Shown: positions 1-8,075, numbered from the stretch's first letter. The stretch: 64,000 bases of DNA from Algoriphagus pacificus (GCF_017254845.1 NZ_JAFKCU010000001.1:641048-705047); one strand, 5' to 3'. Program-made: numbers and translations. The notes: generated by a model not told the origin, from the sequence alone.

Positions 1-493
1 TCAAAATGTCATTTCGAAAACTCGGTGTACTTGCCACGCCTGGCAAAGCCTGTATAACTTTTGAAATATCACGATTTCCCCCAGGGTACCTTTCAATCTC
101 ATTGCTATTCATTTTCCTGACTGAGAGTGGAGTCTCTTCAGATCTAGAAAACTCAGAGCTTACCACTACTTCACTCAGTTCAGAAGCATCTTCGACCAAC
201 TCAAAATCCAATTGAACCGGCTTTGCCAAAGTCACTCTGATTTCAAATCGGGTCTCAGTTTTATAGCCCACAAAACTTGCCCGCACATTGTAAAGGCCAG
301 CTGGAACATCCGTAATCTCATAAAATCCATCTTCATCGGAAATGGCTCCGAGCTCTGTTTCAAGTACCAAGACATTGGCAAATGCAACAGGCTGACCATT
401 GACAGGATTGGTGATTATTCCTCGGATAATTCCCTGAGAAAATGCAAAAATTGAAATAAACAGTAAGAATGCTGTTAGGTAAAACTTTTTCAT
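1..493 (-). CDS. TonB-dependent receptor, N-terminal part (cut by window edge)
   Basis: The 164 visible residues begin with a signal peptide (MKKFYLTAFLLFISIFAFSQ). A carboxypeptidase-regulatory-like beta-sandwich follows at about residues 22-105, with the usual pattern of substrate-receptor N-termini (GxxNPVNGQPVAFANV, DEDGFYEI, VGYKT). The start of a plug domain comes next (RDISKVIQALPGVA). This layout is that of Bacteroidota outer-membrane TonB-dependent receptors. The plug and barrel lie beyond the left edge, so the substrate cannot be guessed. It lies 60 bases downstream of crtW on the same strand with no visible terminator between them, but nothing else links it to pigment synthesis. 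Confidence 0.85.
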   Translation of the reverse strand, partial: MKKFYLTAFLLFISIFAFSQGIIRGIITNPVNGQPVAFANVLVLETELGAISDEDGFYEITDVPAGLYNVRASFVGYKTETRFEIRVTLAKPVQLDFELVEDASELSEVVVSSEFSRSEETPLSVRKMNSNEIERYPGGNRDISKVIQALPGVASTPSFRNDIL

Positions 494-553
494 GAGTCTG
501 GGTTACTAAAACATAATTACTTCAGCCAAAAAAAGTTTCTAATTAGGTGAAAT

Positions 554-1267
554 TTATGCGTGTTGTTTTTCTTTTTCTCTCCACAACCTCCACCAAGGTG
601 TGCCTGGGGAATCATGGTGTTCATAGTGATATCCAAAAAAATAACAGGACAAAAAGGCCCATAAATGATTTTTTGATTGGGTTTTTGAATGATGCTTGTT
701 ATCACTTTCTCCTCGATGTGGAAGAAATGTACCAAAGTAAAAAAGCTGAAATGTGGATAAAACAGCAGGAAGCATCCAAAAAACAATTATGTTTTCCACA
801 GGCAGAAAAAGCTTTAATACATTGAATGTAATAGCCATCAAAAGGATCTGCCAAATACTCAAGTACTGCTTAATAAAGCTGAAATACCACAAGAAGAAAT
901 TATCTGAATGATGGTAATCCGGATCTTTATCCGTAGCGACAAAACGATGATGCTCATGGTGTTTTGGAAAAAGCTTCCAATAGAAATTATAAGAGAAAAG
1001 TATGGCTGCAAGCACGCCAATTACATTGTTTACAACCTTATTGGATGAAACCAAACCATGCATGGCATCATGAGCAGTAATGAATAAACCGGTGTATAAA
1101 TGCATTTGGACCAAAATCCCTAAATAAATCCAAGGATTGCTCCAATTGATTTCCACACCCAATAAAAATATCAGCGATAGAAACCAAACTACCATCACCC
1201 CCAAAGCAATCAGGATGCCTTTAGGATCAATAGCTTTGTTTGAAGGTATGTTTTTGGCTGCATTCAT
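554..1267 (-). CDS. crtW: CrtW-type beta-carotene ketolase
   Basis: Integral-membrane di-iron oxygenase of the fatty-acid-desaturase superfamily. It introduces the 4-keto group on a beta-ionone ring. The 237 residues carry the three histidine clusters: HDAMH at 66-70, HHEHH at 103-107 and HYEHH at 214-218. The CrtW hallmarks YFGTFLPHR (about 177-185) and PWWRLW near the end separate it from plain fatty-acid desaturases. It is the last gene of the crt unit, 22 bases after ispH. With CrtZ and CruF nearby, a 3-hydroxy-4-keto ring on a monocyclic carotenoid is the expected end group. The family call is secure. The exact substrate is inferred from context. Confidence 0.9.
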   Translation of the reverse strand: MNAAKNIPSNKAIDPKGILIALGVMVVWFLSLIFLLGVEINWSNPWIYLGILVQMHLYTGLFITAHDAMHGLVSSNKVVNNVIGVLAAILFSYNFYWKLFPKHHEHHRFVATDKDPDYHHSDNFFLWYFSFIKQYLSIWQILLMAITFNVLKLFLPVENIIVFWMLPAVLSTFQLFYFGTFLPHRGESDNKHHSKTQSKNHLWAFLSCYFFGYHYEHHDSPGTPWWRLWREKEKQHA

Positions 1268-1289
1268 GTCGCAAGCACGCAGAGAATGA

Positions 1290-2135
1290 TCAAAAAGTCA
1301 AGATTTTCTCTCGAACTTGTTCCATCAACCACATAGGAGTAGAAGTTGCTCCACAGATCCCTACGGTTTCATTTTCTTTAAACCAATCGGAATCAATTTG
1401 CTCAGCATTGGAAACGAAGTAGGTATTCTCATTCTTCTCTTTGCAGACATTGAAAAGCACTTTTCCATTGGAGGACTTTGTGCCACTCACAAAAATGATT
1501 TTATCAAACCTTTCTGCAAAGGCTCTGAGCTCTTTATCTCTATTCGAAACCTGACGGCAAATGGTATCATTTGTATTCACTGAAATCCCGTTTTGCCTCA
1601 AAATTTCATTGATCTCGTAAAATTTGTCTGTGCTCTTAGTGGTCTGACTATAAAGTGTAATACTCTTCGGAAGTGTCTCCAGATCTAATTCTGAGATATC
1701 CTGAAAAACCACAGCCTTATTATTTGTCTGACCCAACAAACCTATGACTTCAGCATGTCCATGCTTTCCATAGATGTAAATGGTCTCATCTTTATCAAAA
1801 GAATTCTTGATTCTGTTTTGAAGCTTCAAAACAACGGGACAGCTGGCATCAATGAGTGTAAGATTATTTTTGATCGCAAGCTCATAGGTTGAAGGGGGTT
1901 CGCCATGTGCACGAATCAAAACCTTTTGATCTCGAAGCTCTTGTAATTGTTCATGATCAATGATTTTTAACCCTTTGTTAGTCAAACGGTTAACCTCCTC
2001 ATCATTGTGGACAATATCTCCCAGACAATACAAATAACCTTGCTCATCCAATATCTCCTCTGCCATCTCAATAGCATAGACTACTCCAAAGCAAAACCCT
2101 GAATGATCATCAATAATTACTTGTAGATTCTTCAT
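1290..2135 (-). CDS. ispH: 4-hydroxy-3-methylbut-2-enyl diphosphate reductase
   Basis: IspH/LytB is the last enzyme of the MEP pathway. It reductively dehydroxylates HMBPP to IPP and DMAPP with a 4Fe-4S cluster. At 281 residues it has normal length. The three cluster cysteines are visible at 15 (GFCFGV), 99 (DASCPVV) and 193 (TICRQV). Substrate-binding residues are also visible: His43 (VHN), His77 (AHG), the GHAEV motif with Glu129, and SSNGK near 221. It sits inside the crt operon, 6 bases after crtYcd and 22 before crtW, so C5-precursor supply is co-transcribed with carotenoid enzymes. A second housekeeping ispH elsewhere in the genome is possible and cannot be judged here. Confidence 0.93.
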   Translation of the reverse strand: MKNLQVIIDDHSGFCFGVVYAIEMAEEILDEQGYLYCLGDIVHNDEEVNRLTNKGLKIIDHEQLQELRDQKVLIRAHGEPPSTYELAIKNNLTLIDASCPVVLKLQNRIKNSFDKDETIYIYGKHGHAEVIGLLGQTNNKAVVFQDISELDLETLPKSITLYSQTTKSTDKFYEINEILRQNGISVNTNDTICRQVSNRDKELRAFAERFDKIIFVSGTKSSNGKVLFNVCKEKNENTYFVSNAEQIDSDWFKENETVGICGATSTPMWLMEQVREKILTF

Positions 2136-2141
2136 AGCATT

Positions 2142-2849
2142 TTAACTTTCAGAGGTTTGAATTGTTTGCCGACTTCTGATACTTTCAAAGAAAGATACAT
2201 TCATCAAAAGCAAAGTCAGTGAATAAATACTGTCCTCAATCGGAACAGTCCAAATACGAATGCCCAGATTTTCAGCATTGTTGTAAATCACAACTGGTTC
2301 TTCTGTGATCCCACCAGTTAGAACCCCATTACAAAGGAAGAAAGGGATCAAGTGTACCAAGTAAGCAAATAGAAACCTCCCAAGATATTTATCATTGAAA
2401 AGCAGGAAATGAATTAAAATCGCTGCTGCTCCAACGAAAAAATTGACTGAAGTGTACCATTTGTCCAAGTGCAACAATCCCATTCCAATCAAGAAAGGTA
2501 CCATTACATAAACAAAAGGCTTCCCAAAGGCCTTCAAAGGATCGTTTGGAAAAAAGAAGTTTAATACTTCATAAATAAAGACACAAGCAAAGGGAACTGT
2601 AATGAAAAACAACCATTCCTCAAGTGGGAGTTCAAAGAAATAAATGCCTATTATATACCTTGGATTAAACTCCCAAACCCCAATCAAGGTGAACCAATGA
2701 TCCCAAATCAGAAAAAATGCTGCAGTAATGGCAATGGCTGGGAATAATGCACTCCATTTCGAAGCAAACTTTATTTTTTGCTCAAAAGACCTGACCAAAG
2801 GAAAGGATATTGCAAAAATATTGACTCCTAAATAGAGGTATCTTTCCAT
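2142..2849 (-). CDS. crtYcd: Fused heterodimer-type lycopene beta-cyclase (CrtYcd)
   Basis: Polytopic lycopene cyclase of 235 residues that joins in one chain the two small subunits (CrtYc and CrtYd) found separately in actinobacteria. Each half shows the family motif of hydrophobic helix, acidic pair and aromatic residues. In the first half this is FFELPLEEWLFFITVPFACV at about 73-92. In the second half it is PIEDSIYSLTLLLMNVSFFE near the C-terminus. About 6-7 membrane segments are apparent. It cyclises one or both ends of lycopene; with CruF encoded nearby, a single ring (gamma-carotene route) is likely. The gap to crtB is 1 base, so translation is probably coupled. Confidence 0.88.
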   Translation of the reverse strand: MERYLYLGVNIFAISFPLVRSFEQKIKFASKWSALFPAIAITAAFFLIWDHWFTLIGVWEFNPRYIIGIYFFELPLEEWLFFITVPFACVFIYEVLNFFFPNDPLKAFGKPFVYVMVPFLIGMGLLHLDKWYTSVNFFVGAAAILIHFLLFNDKYLGRFLFAYLVHLIPFFLCNGVLTGGITEEPVVIYNNAENLGIRIWTVPIEDSIYSLTLLLMNVSFFESIRSRQTIQTSES

Positions 2850-2850
2850 A

Positions 2851-3696
2851 TCAGGTGATTCCCAATTTGTTTACAAAATAGCTCCCTATCAAAAGCGAGA
2901 TCTTTTTCGAATTCGGAATTCGGATCCTTGTATGAGTAATAGTTTCTGGCGGCAGACCCTTGATCTTATCAAATAACTTCTGGTAGTACAGGTAAGCTAC
3001 TCGTACTCCTAATTTGGCTCCATTCGGCAATTGATCAATTCCTACTAGTGATTCGTCAAAATCTTTCTGAATATCCTCCTCGATCAAACCCTTGATCATG
3101 GCATCAAAATGATGAAAATCCACGCCCGGGAAATAGACTCTTCCTCTCTCTTCATAATCACTCTTGATATCCCTCAGGAAATTCACCTTTTGAAAAGCTG
3201 CACCTAACTTACAGGCAGGCCCCTTCAATCGCTCGTATTCTGCCTCATCTCCTTCGCAGAAAACCCTCAGGCACATCAGACCTACAACTTCAGCAGATCC
3301 ATAAATGTATTCATGGTATTTACTATCGTCGTAAGTGGTAAAATCCAGGTCCATTTCCATGCTATGTAGAAATGCCTCGATCAATTCTTTCTCAATCTTG
3401 TATTTGTTGACAACCAACTGAAATGCATGAATAACAGGGTTCAGTGAAATTCCACTGTCAATAGCTTCGTAAGTATCTTTCTTGAAACGAGCCAGCAGTT
3501 TTTCTTTATCCTGGTTGTGAAAAGTATCTACAATTTCATCCGCATAGCGAACAAAACCATAAATCGCATAAACCGGCAAGTGGAATTTTTGATCCAGAGT
3601 TTTTATACCCAAAGTGAAGCTTGTACTGTAACGTTGGGTAATTAGTTTGCTGCACTCAAAAGTGGTTTGGTCAAATAATTCTTTCGGGTTCATCAT
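2851..3696 (-). CDS. crtB: 15-cis-phytoene synthase
   Basis: Squalene/phytoene synthase family enzyme that condenses two GGPP molecules into phytoene, the first committed carotenoid step. It has 281 residues. The first aspartate-rich motif is ADEIVD (52-57) and the second is LRDIKSDYEERGRVYFP (174-190), with Asp176 and Asp180 placed for Mg-diphosphate binding. The N-terminal LITQRYSTSFTLG matches the usual entry helix. The start is read as the second methionine of a leading MM, but either fits. It follows crtI by 15 bases in the same unit. Its substrate GGPP must come from a crtE/ispA-type gene outside the window. Confidence 0.93.
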   Translation of the reverse strand: MMNPKELFDQTTFECSKLITQRYSTSFTLGIKTLDQKFHLPVYAIYGFVRYADEIVDTFHNQDKEKLLARFKKDTYEAIDSGISLNPVIHAFQLVVNKYKIEKELIEAFLHSMEMDLDFTTYDDSKYHEYIYGSAEVVGLMCLRVFCEGDEAEYERLKGPACKLGAAFQKVNFLRDIKSDYEERGRVYFPGVDFHHFDAMIKGLIEEDIQKDFDESLVGIDQLPNGAKLGVRVAYLYYQKLFDKIKGLPPETITHTRIRIPNSKKISLLIGSYFVNKLGIT

Positions 3697-3711
3697 GATT
3701 AATATATCGAT

Positions 3712-5196
3712 TTATTGCGAATTATTTTCTTTTATTACCTCTTTCGCAACCACTTGTCCTGAAATCAGGGATGGTGGTACCCCAGGTCCTGGAACAGTCA
3801 GCTGACCTGTATAATACAAATTAGAGACTTTTTTGTTTTTGAGCGATGGCTTTAAAATTGCCGTTTGTGTGAGAGTATTTGCCAAACCATATGCATTTCC
3901 TTTGAAAGCATGGTAATCTGATTTGAAATCACTGTGAGCATAAGATCGCTTGTAAACCACATGTGATCTCACTTCCTGACCAGTGATTTGTTCCAATCTA
4001 TCCATGATGATGTGGTAATACTTTTCTCTAAGCTCTTCTGAATCTTCCAGATCAGGTGCCAAAGGAATCAACAGAAACATATTTTCCATTCCTTCTGGCG
4101 CAACGGTAGGATCTGTGATAGAAGGAACTGAAGCATAAAACAGTGGTTTTTCAGGCCATCTAGGATTTTTATAAATAGCATCTGCATGAGGACCAAGCGG
4201 CTCATCAAAGAAAAGATTATGATGACGTAGGTTTTTCAGGCGCTTATCAATGCCTAAATAAAACAGCAAACTGGAAGGGGCCATCACACGCTTATCCCAA
4301 TATTCTTCAGTGTAATTGCTGTAAGTTGGATTAATCAAATGCTTATCCACATGATGGTAATCAGCACCTGCTATCACCACATCTGCCTCAATTTTTTGAC
4401 CGGAAATCAACCGTAGGCGTTTTGCTTTACCTTCTTCGATCTCGATTTCTTCTACTTCCGAAGAATATCGGATATTCACCCCATGCTCTTCTGCAAGTTG
4501 GACCATACCTCTGATGATTTCATGCATGCCTTTTTTAGGATACCAAGTCCCCAAAACAATGTCTGCATAATTCATTAGGCTGTAGAGGGCAGGAATATTC
4601 TCAGCAGTCTCTCCTAAAAACAAAACCGGAAATTCCATCAATCGAATAATTTTATCCGATTTGAAAAATTTACGGACATGCTTAGACATGGACTGGAATA
4701 TATCCATTCGCAAAACGTCTAGTAGCAAAGAAGGAGATGTAAATTCAAAAAGAGAACGACTTGGTTTTGTAACCAAATCATGAATTCCAACTTGATATTT
4801 ATAAGCTGCCTGACTTAAAAATAGCTCCAGTTGCTTAGCCGCTCCCGGCTCAATTTCCTCCAACATCTTTTTGAACTCATCCAAATCTGCAGGAATATCC
4901 AAAACATCATCTTGTCCATAGATAACCGCGTAGGATGGATCCAAACGGATCAAATCGTAATATTCGGAAGGTTTTTTCCCAAATGCAGCGAAGTAATTTT
5001 CAAAGACATCAGGCATCCAATACCAACTTGGACCCATATCAAAAGTAAACCCCTGGTGTTCGAACTTTCTAGCTCTTCCACCTGGGGAATCGTTTTTCTC
5101 TAAAATTGTAACTCGGTAATAATTAGCTGCTAAATGGGTTGCTGCTGAAAGTCCGGCAAAACCAGAGCCGATGACAACCGCATGTTTTTGAGACAT
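3712..5196 (-). CDS. crtI: Phytoene desaturase (CrtI type)
   Basis: FAD-dependent carotenoid desaturase that converts phytoene to lycopene. At 494 residues it is of usual CrtI length. The dinucleotide-binding fold is at the N-terminus (VIGSGFAGLSAATHLA, then LEKNDSPGGRARKF and TFDMGPSWYWMP). The C-terminal FAD/carotenoid signature reads LYYTGQLTVPGPGVPPSLIS at about 462-481. It follows the ECF sigma gene by 4 bases. A CrtD-type 3',4'-desaturase is the closest alternative. Pairing with crtB, and the absence of another crtI-like gene in the cluster, favour the phytoene desaturase call. Confidence 0.93.
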   Translation of the reverse strand: MSQKHAVVIGSGFAGLSAATHLAANYYRVTILEKNDSPGGRARKFEHQGFTFDMGPSWYWMPDVFENYFAAFGKKPSEYYDLIRLDPSYAVIYGQDDVLDIPADLDEFKKMLEEIEPGAAKQLELFLSQAAYKYQVGIHDLVTKPSRSLFEFTSPSLLLDVLRMDIFQSMSKHVRKFFKSDKIIRLMEFPVLFLGETAENIPALYSLMNYADIVLGTWYPKKGMHEIIRGMVQLAEEHGVNIRYSSEVEEIEIEEGKAKRLRLISGQKIEADVVIAGADYHHVDKHLINPTYSNYTEEYWDKRVMAPSSLLFYLGIDKRLKNLRHHNLFFDEPLGPHADAIYKNPRWPEKPLFYASVPSITDPTVAPEGMENMFLLIPLAPDLEDSEELREKYYHIIMDRLEQITGQEVRSHVVYKRSYAHSDFKSDYHAFKGNAYGLANTLTQTAILKPSLKNKKVSNLYYTGQLTVPGPGVPPSLISGQVVAKEVIKENNSQ

Positions 5197-5200
5197 AGAA

Positions 5201-5713
5201 TCAATTTTTGTGCTTGTAAACCATCAAATCTTCTTTGAGCAGTTTACGGGCAATATGAATTCTATTCTTTACAGTTCCAATAGGGATCTGTAATTTATCA
5301 GCAATCTCATGGTATTTGAAACCTCTGAAATGCATCATAAAAGGTGTTTTGAAAACTTCATCCAGTTTATCAATTGCCTCATAAATATCGTCCAAAGCCA
5401 AATTTCCAAAAACTCCATTTTCGATCTGAACACTACTTGAATTCAAATAATGATTGTTATCTGTTGTGTCCACAAAAGTACCCCTTCTTACCATTCTTTG
5501 GTAATTGGTAATAAAGGTGTTTCTCATGATGGTATATAACCATGCCTTGAGGTTTGTGCCCTCAGCAAATTTATCCCTATTAGTATAGGCTTTTACCATT
5601 GTATCCTGCAGCAGGTCATTGGCATCATCAAGATCTCTTGTTAATTTCATAGCGAATGGCTTTAATGAAGTTGAAAGCTTGTTGAGAGAGTAGCTAAATT
5701 CTAGAGTCGTCAT
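5201..5713 (-). CDS. ECF-type RNA polymerase sigma factor, first gene of the crt unit
   Basis: A group-4 sigma factor of 170 residues. Region 2 includes DLDDANDLLQDTMVKAY and LKAWLYTIMRNTFITNY. Region 4 is a helix-turn-helix reading KYHEIADKLQIPIGTVKNR. The ATG giving MTTLEFSYSLNKL is chosen over an upstream in-frame TTG because that TTG falls inside the -7 element of a good promoter. The position directly in front of crtI (4-base gap) suggests it drives or tunes carotenoid expression, possibly its own. No anti-sigma gene is next to it. The family call is firm; its regulon is inferred from position only. Confidence 0.88.
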   Translation of the reverse strand: MTTLEFSYSLNKLSTSLKPFAMKLTRDLDDANDLLQDTMVKAYTNRDKFAEGTNLKAWLYTIMRNTFITNYQRMVRRGTFVDTTDNNHYLNSSSVQIENGVFGNLALDDIYEAIDKLDEVFKTPFMMHFRGFKYHEIADKLQIPIGTVKNRIHIARKLLKEDLMVYKHKN

Positions 5714-5734
5714 GGCTTCATGTTTTTGTTTAAC

Positions 5735-5765
5735 CAAATCTAATATTCATTAAACAAAAAAACAA
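5735..5765 (-). promoter_or_regulatory. Bacteroidota-type promoter of the crt unit
   Basis: On the minus strand TTG (5765-5763) is followed after 20 bases by TAGATTTG (5742-5735), matching the Bacteroidota consensus TTTG / TAnnTTTG with normal spacing. Transcription would begin around 5728, a short leader before the ATG at 5713. This argues against the longer reading of the sigma-factor gene. Confidence 0.6.
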
Positions 5766-5778
5766 GTAAATTGTATGT

Positions 5779-5786
5779 ATGTACAT
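5779..5786. promoter_or_regulatory. Palindrome ATGTACAT upstream of the crt promoter (candidate operator)
   Basis: A perfect 8-base palindrome lies within a run of TGTA/TACA units (5771-5787), 13 bases upstream of the -33 element. MerR-family regulators bind short dyads, and the CarH-like gene is encoded next door, so this is a candidate binding site. Nothing beyond position and symmetry supports it. Confidence 0.25.
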
Positions 5787-5850
5787 GAAAAAATTGTCAT
5801 TTTTAATATCAATGGTCTGTTTTTCAGGTTAAAAGGTGCCTTTAAGCCAT

Positions 5851-5880
5851 AAAAAAAGCATTTCCTCGGAAATGCTTTTG
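5851..5880 (-). terminator. Rho-independent terminator of the cruF-crtZ-carH unit
   Basis: An 11-bp perfect stem (5854-5864 with 5869-5879) closes a CTCG loop. It is followed on the minus strand by a run of seven T. It lies 27 bases after the stop of the carH-like gene and separates the two carotenoid transcription units. Confidence 0.8.
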
Positions 5881-5906
5881 TTTAACTTTTTTTCTTTTTT
5901 GATAAA

Positions 5907-6803
5907 CTATTTCTCAATCATCTCTTGTTCGATCTCATCTAAGGCATCTTTTATCTCTCTGATGTAATTAAACTGGTGAACATTTTTATCAAATACCATG
6001 TCCTGACCAGTCACAGAGTAACCAGAAACAAAAATTGTGGATTTTGAAAACTTCCTAGCCAGGTTATTTACATAGTCCTGTGCAAATTCAATGGAAGGTG
6101 AGGTAGTAATGACAGTCAAAATATACTCTGGCTCCAAAAGATCGTAGACAGCATCCAGATCATGCTTAGGTGTGCTTTGTCCCAGATAAATCACCTTATG
6201 CCCTTTACTCTTTATTATGTATGAGGCAAAAAGCAAAGAAATCTCATGCAGTTCCCCTTCTGGCAAAAACAAAAGGAATTTCTTCCCACCTAAACTTGGC
6301 ACTTGTCCATCAATCGCTACGATGAGTTTTTGTCTTACCAAGTTTGAAATGAAGTGTTCCTGCGCAGGATTGATAGCACCTGTTTGCCAAAGCACTCCGA
6401 TTTTAGAAAGGAACGGATAAATAATATTGAGCATCGTCTGCTCAAATCCCAGTTTGATGATATTCGTGGTGAGGACTTTGTCAAATCGATCCTCATCCAT
6501 TTCAATCATACAAATGGTCAAAGCATGAATCTGATCGTCATGGGTCAAGGACCTATCTGTCAACTTCATCACTTCCTGCCTGACCTCATCTGGCGACATA
6601 GAGACGATTTTACTGATCTTGAAGCCATTGTCATTTAGCAAGGCCACATTCAGGATCAGTTTTAAATCCCCGTCGTCATAGTATCTGATATTTGTTTCTG
6701 TCCTCTTTGGAGTCAATAAATTATAGCGTTGCTCCCAGATTCTCAGGGTATGCGCTTTAATTCCAGATAATTGCTCCAGATCTTTAATAGAATAACTGCT
6801 CAC
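5907..6803 (-). CDS. CarH/LitR-like B12-dependent MerR photoreceptor regulator
   Basis: The 298 residues hold a MerR winged-helix domain (about 4-75: YSIKDLEQLSGIKAHTLRIW and RYYDDGDL). A helical bundle at about 85-165 and a Rossmann-type cobalamin-binding domain at about 174-290 follow. The bundle carries W-x9-EH (W139, E149, H150), the motif that binds the upper face of adenosylcobalamin in CarH. The B12 domain has E184-L-H186 for the lower axial ligand, with Ser189 where the usual E-x-H-x-x-G motif has Gly. Known CarH proteins repress carotenoid genes as tetramers in the dark and fall apart when light breaks the Co-C bond. The gene overlaps crtZ by 4 bases. Light control here is inferred from motifs and context. 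Confidence 0.85.
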   Translation of the reverse strand: MSSYSIKDLEQLSGIKAHTLRIWEQRYNLLTPKRTETNIRYYDDGDLKLILNVALLNDNGFKISKIVSMSPDEVRQEVMKLTDRSLTHDDQIHALTICMIEMDEDRFDKVLTTNIIKLGFEQTMLNIIYPFLSKIGVLWQTGAINPAQEHFISNLVRQKLIVAIDGQVPSLGGKKFLLFLPEGELHEISLLFASYIIKSKGHKVIYLGQSTPKHDLDAVYDLLEPEYILTVITTSPSIEFAQDYVNNLARKFSKSTIFVSGYSVTGQDMVFDKNVHQFNYIREIKDALDEIEQEMIEK

Positions 6804-7246
6804 TTTTCCTCCTCTTTAAAATATTCCTTAGGTACAACAAATAATCCAAACGAAACGGCATCATCTTTTTTATTGGTACGGTGATGGGCTTGATGCGCTC
6901 TAAATATACCCTTCAAAAAATTATTTTTTGGTTTTTGAAACCACTTTAATCTTCTGTGAATCAATACGTCATGAAGAAAGAAATACAGCATCCCATAGAG
7001 GCTGATTCCTATCCCAATCCAAAATCGATAATCTAAATTCCCGACTCCAAGAAAAATCAACAAAACTGCAATGCTTCCAAACAATAAGGAAAACAGATCA
7101 TTCAGCTCAAAAGCGTATTTACTAGGCTGATGATGCGTCTTGTGAATCATCCATAAAGGTCCGTGCATTAAATACTTATGAATCGCCCATCCGGACAATT
7201 CCATGATTGCAAACCCTAAAATCGTAAAACCTATTGCTTCAATCAT
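6800..7246 (-). CDS. crtZ: CrtZ-type beta-carotene 3-hydroxylase
   Basis: Small membrane non-heme di-iron hydroxylase of 148 residues that adds the 3-hydroxyl to beta-rings. The conserved histidine boxes are complete: HKYLMH (23-28), HKTHH (35-39), HDVLIH (92-97) and HQAHH (118-122). About four transmembrane helices surround them. The stop overlaps the carH-like start by 4 bases (ATGA), so the regulator is probably translated by coupling. It follows cruF by 49-50 bases. Together with CrtW it would give a 3-hydroxy-4-keto ring. Confidence 0.92.
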   Translation of the reverse strand: MIEAIGFTILGFAIMELSGWAIHKYLMHGPLWMIHKTHHQPSKYAFELNDLFSLLFGSIAVLLIFLGVGNLDYRFWIGIGISLYGMLYFFLHDVLIHRRLKWFQKPKNNFLKGIFRAHQAHHRTNKKDDAVSFGLFVVPKEYFKEEEK

Positions 7247-7295
7247 TTAGACGGTAACTGTTTAGCTCAAAATTTGTTTTAGCTTTTTTTCTCTA

Positions 7296-7964
7296 CTATA
7301 GCTCTAAGGTGAAATTTAGAACAGCGAAAAAAAGAATCATGGCAATTAAAAGAAAGGCTGCCAATGGATTTGACTTTTCAAAGTTTGTTTTGCGATACAG
7401 TAAATGAATCAAAAAAGAAACTCCGAACCAGCCCAAATAGTTTTCAAAAGGGATAATATCAAATTTCCAATACCACATATCCAAGGCAGATGCCACAGGC
7501 TCCATCACATAATCAAAAGCTGTCATGGCTGTGGCTCCCATAAATGCAGCATAATAATCATTGGGGATACTCTTAGAAAAAACCGCGCCAGTTAGATAAA
7601 CCAATACAAACCAGTTCACGCCGATAACCAACGGTACTTCCCACAGCATAGGACCTAAAGTCGGGCCATACACATAATCCCCAAAAAGGTAACCCGTATG
7701 AATTCCTATCAATTCTGCCCCAAAACCTATCCAGAAGGCTAATGCAGCAAATATGGGGAATAAATCAGTCCAGCCTCTGTGAAAAAATAAAACTAGGCCA
7801 AGGGTAACTAATAACTGCGCAGGGGTCAGACTTTGGAAGAAAGGTCTATAATCGGGAATGCTCAATCCAACAGCTCCTACCACATACAGTGCAACCACTA
7901 TGATTTTGGCAATAAGTAAACGTTTATCCTGTGCTTCTGGGGGAGCCTGGGCGACTTTATGCAT
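7296..7964 (-). CDS. cruF: CruF-like carotenoid 1',2'-hydratase (DUF422 family)
   Basis: Polytopic membrane protein with about 7 helices, resembling the CruF/bisanhydrobacterioruberin hydratase family. Family-like stretches include HTGYLFGDYVYGPTLGPML, VPLVIGVNWFVLVY and TAFDYVMEPVASALDMWYW. CruF hydrates the open psi-end of a monocyclic carotene, giving the 1'-hydroxyl of flexixanthin-type pigments. The start MHKVAQAPPEAQDK gives 222 residues, close to family length. Upstream in-frame ATGs at 8060 and 8153 would add a non-membrane tail, and the latter would overlap the divergent gene. First gene of the cruF-crtZ-carH unit. Confidence 0.82.
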   Translation of the reverse strand: MHKVAQAPPEAQDKRLLIAKIIVVALYVVGAVGLSIPDYRPFFQSLTPAQLLVTLGLVLFFHRGWTDLFPIFAALAFWIGFGAELIGIHTGYLFGDYVYGPTLGPMLWEVPLVIGVNWFVLVYLTGAVFSKSIPNDYYAAFMGATAMTAFDYVMEPVASALDMWYWKFDIIPFENYLGWFGVSFLIHLLYRKTNFEKSNPLAAFLLIAMILFFAVLNFTLEL

Positions 7965-8075
7965 AAAAGTGGGAGCTTTGGTAGGAGTAAATTCAGATTT
8001 TCGCTTTGGGATTCCTAACTTTGAATTCTCAAATCTGTTTGCAAAAAAACAAAATTCCATCGAAACTCTCCCGAT

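Noticed and set aside
5714-5737. TTG start at 5737 for the ECF sigma gene
   Set aside because: The codon lies within the -7 promoter element, so it would be upstream of the transcript start.
8005-8023. TAACTTTG upstream of the DUF4286-like gene as a promoter
   Set aside because: It matches TAnnTTTG but there is no TTG/TTTG at 19-20 bases upstream. The nearest TTTG boxes are 7 and 35 bases away.
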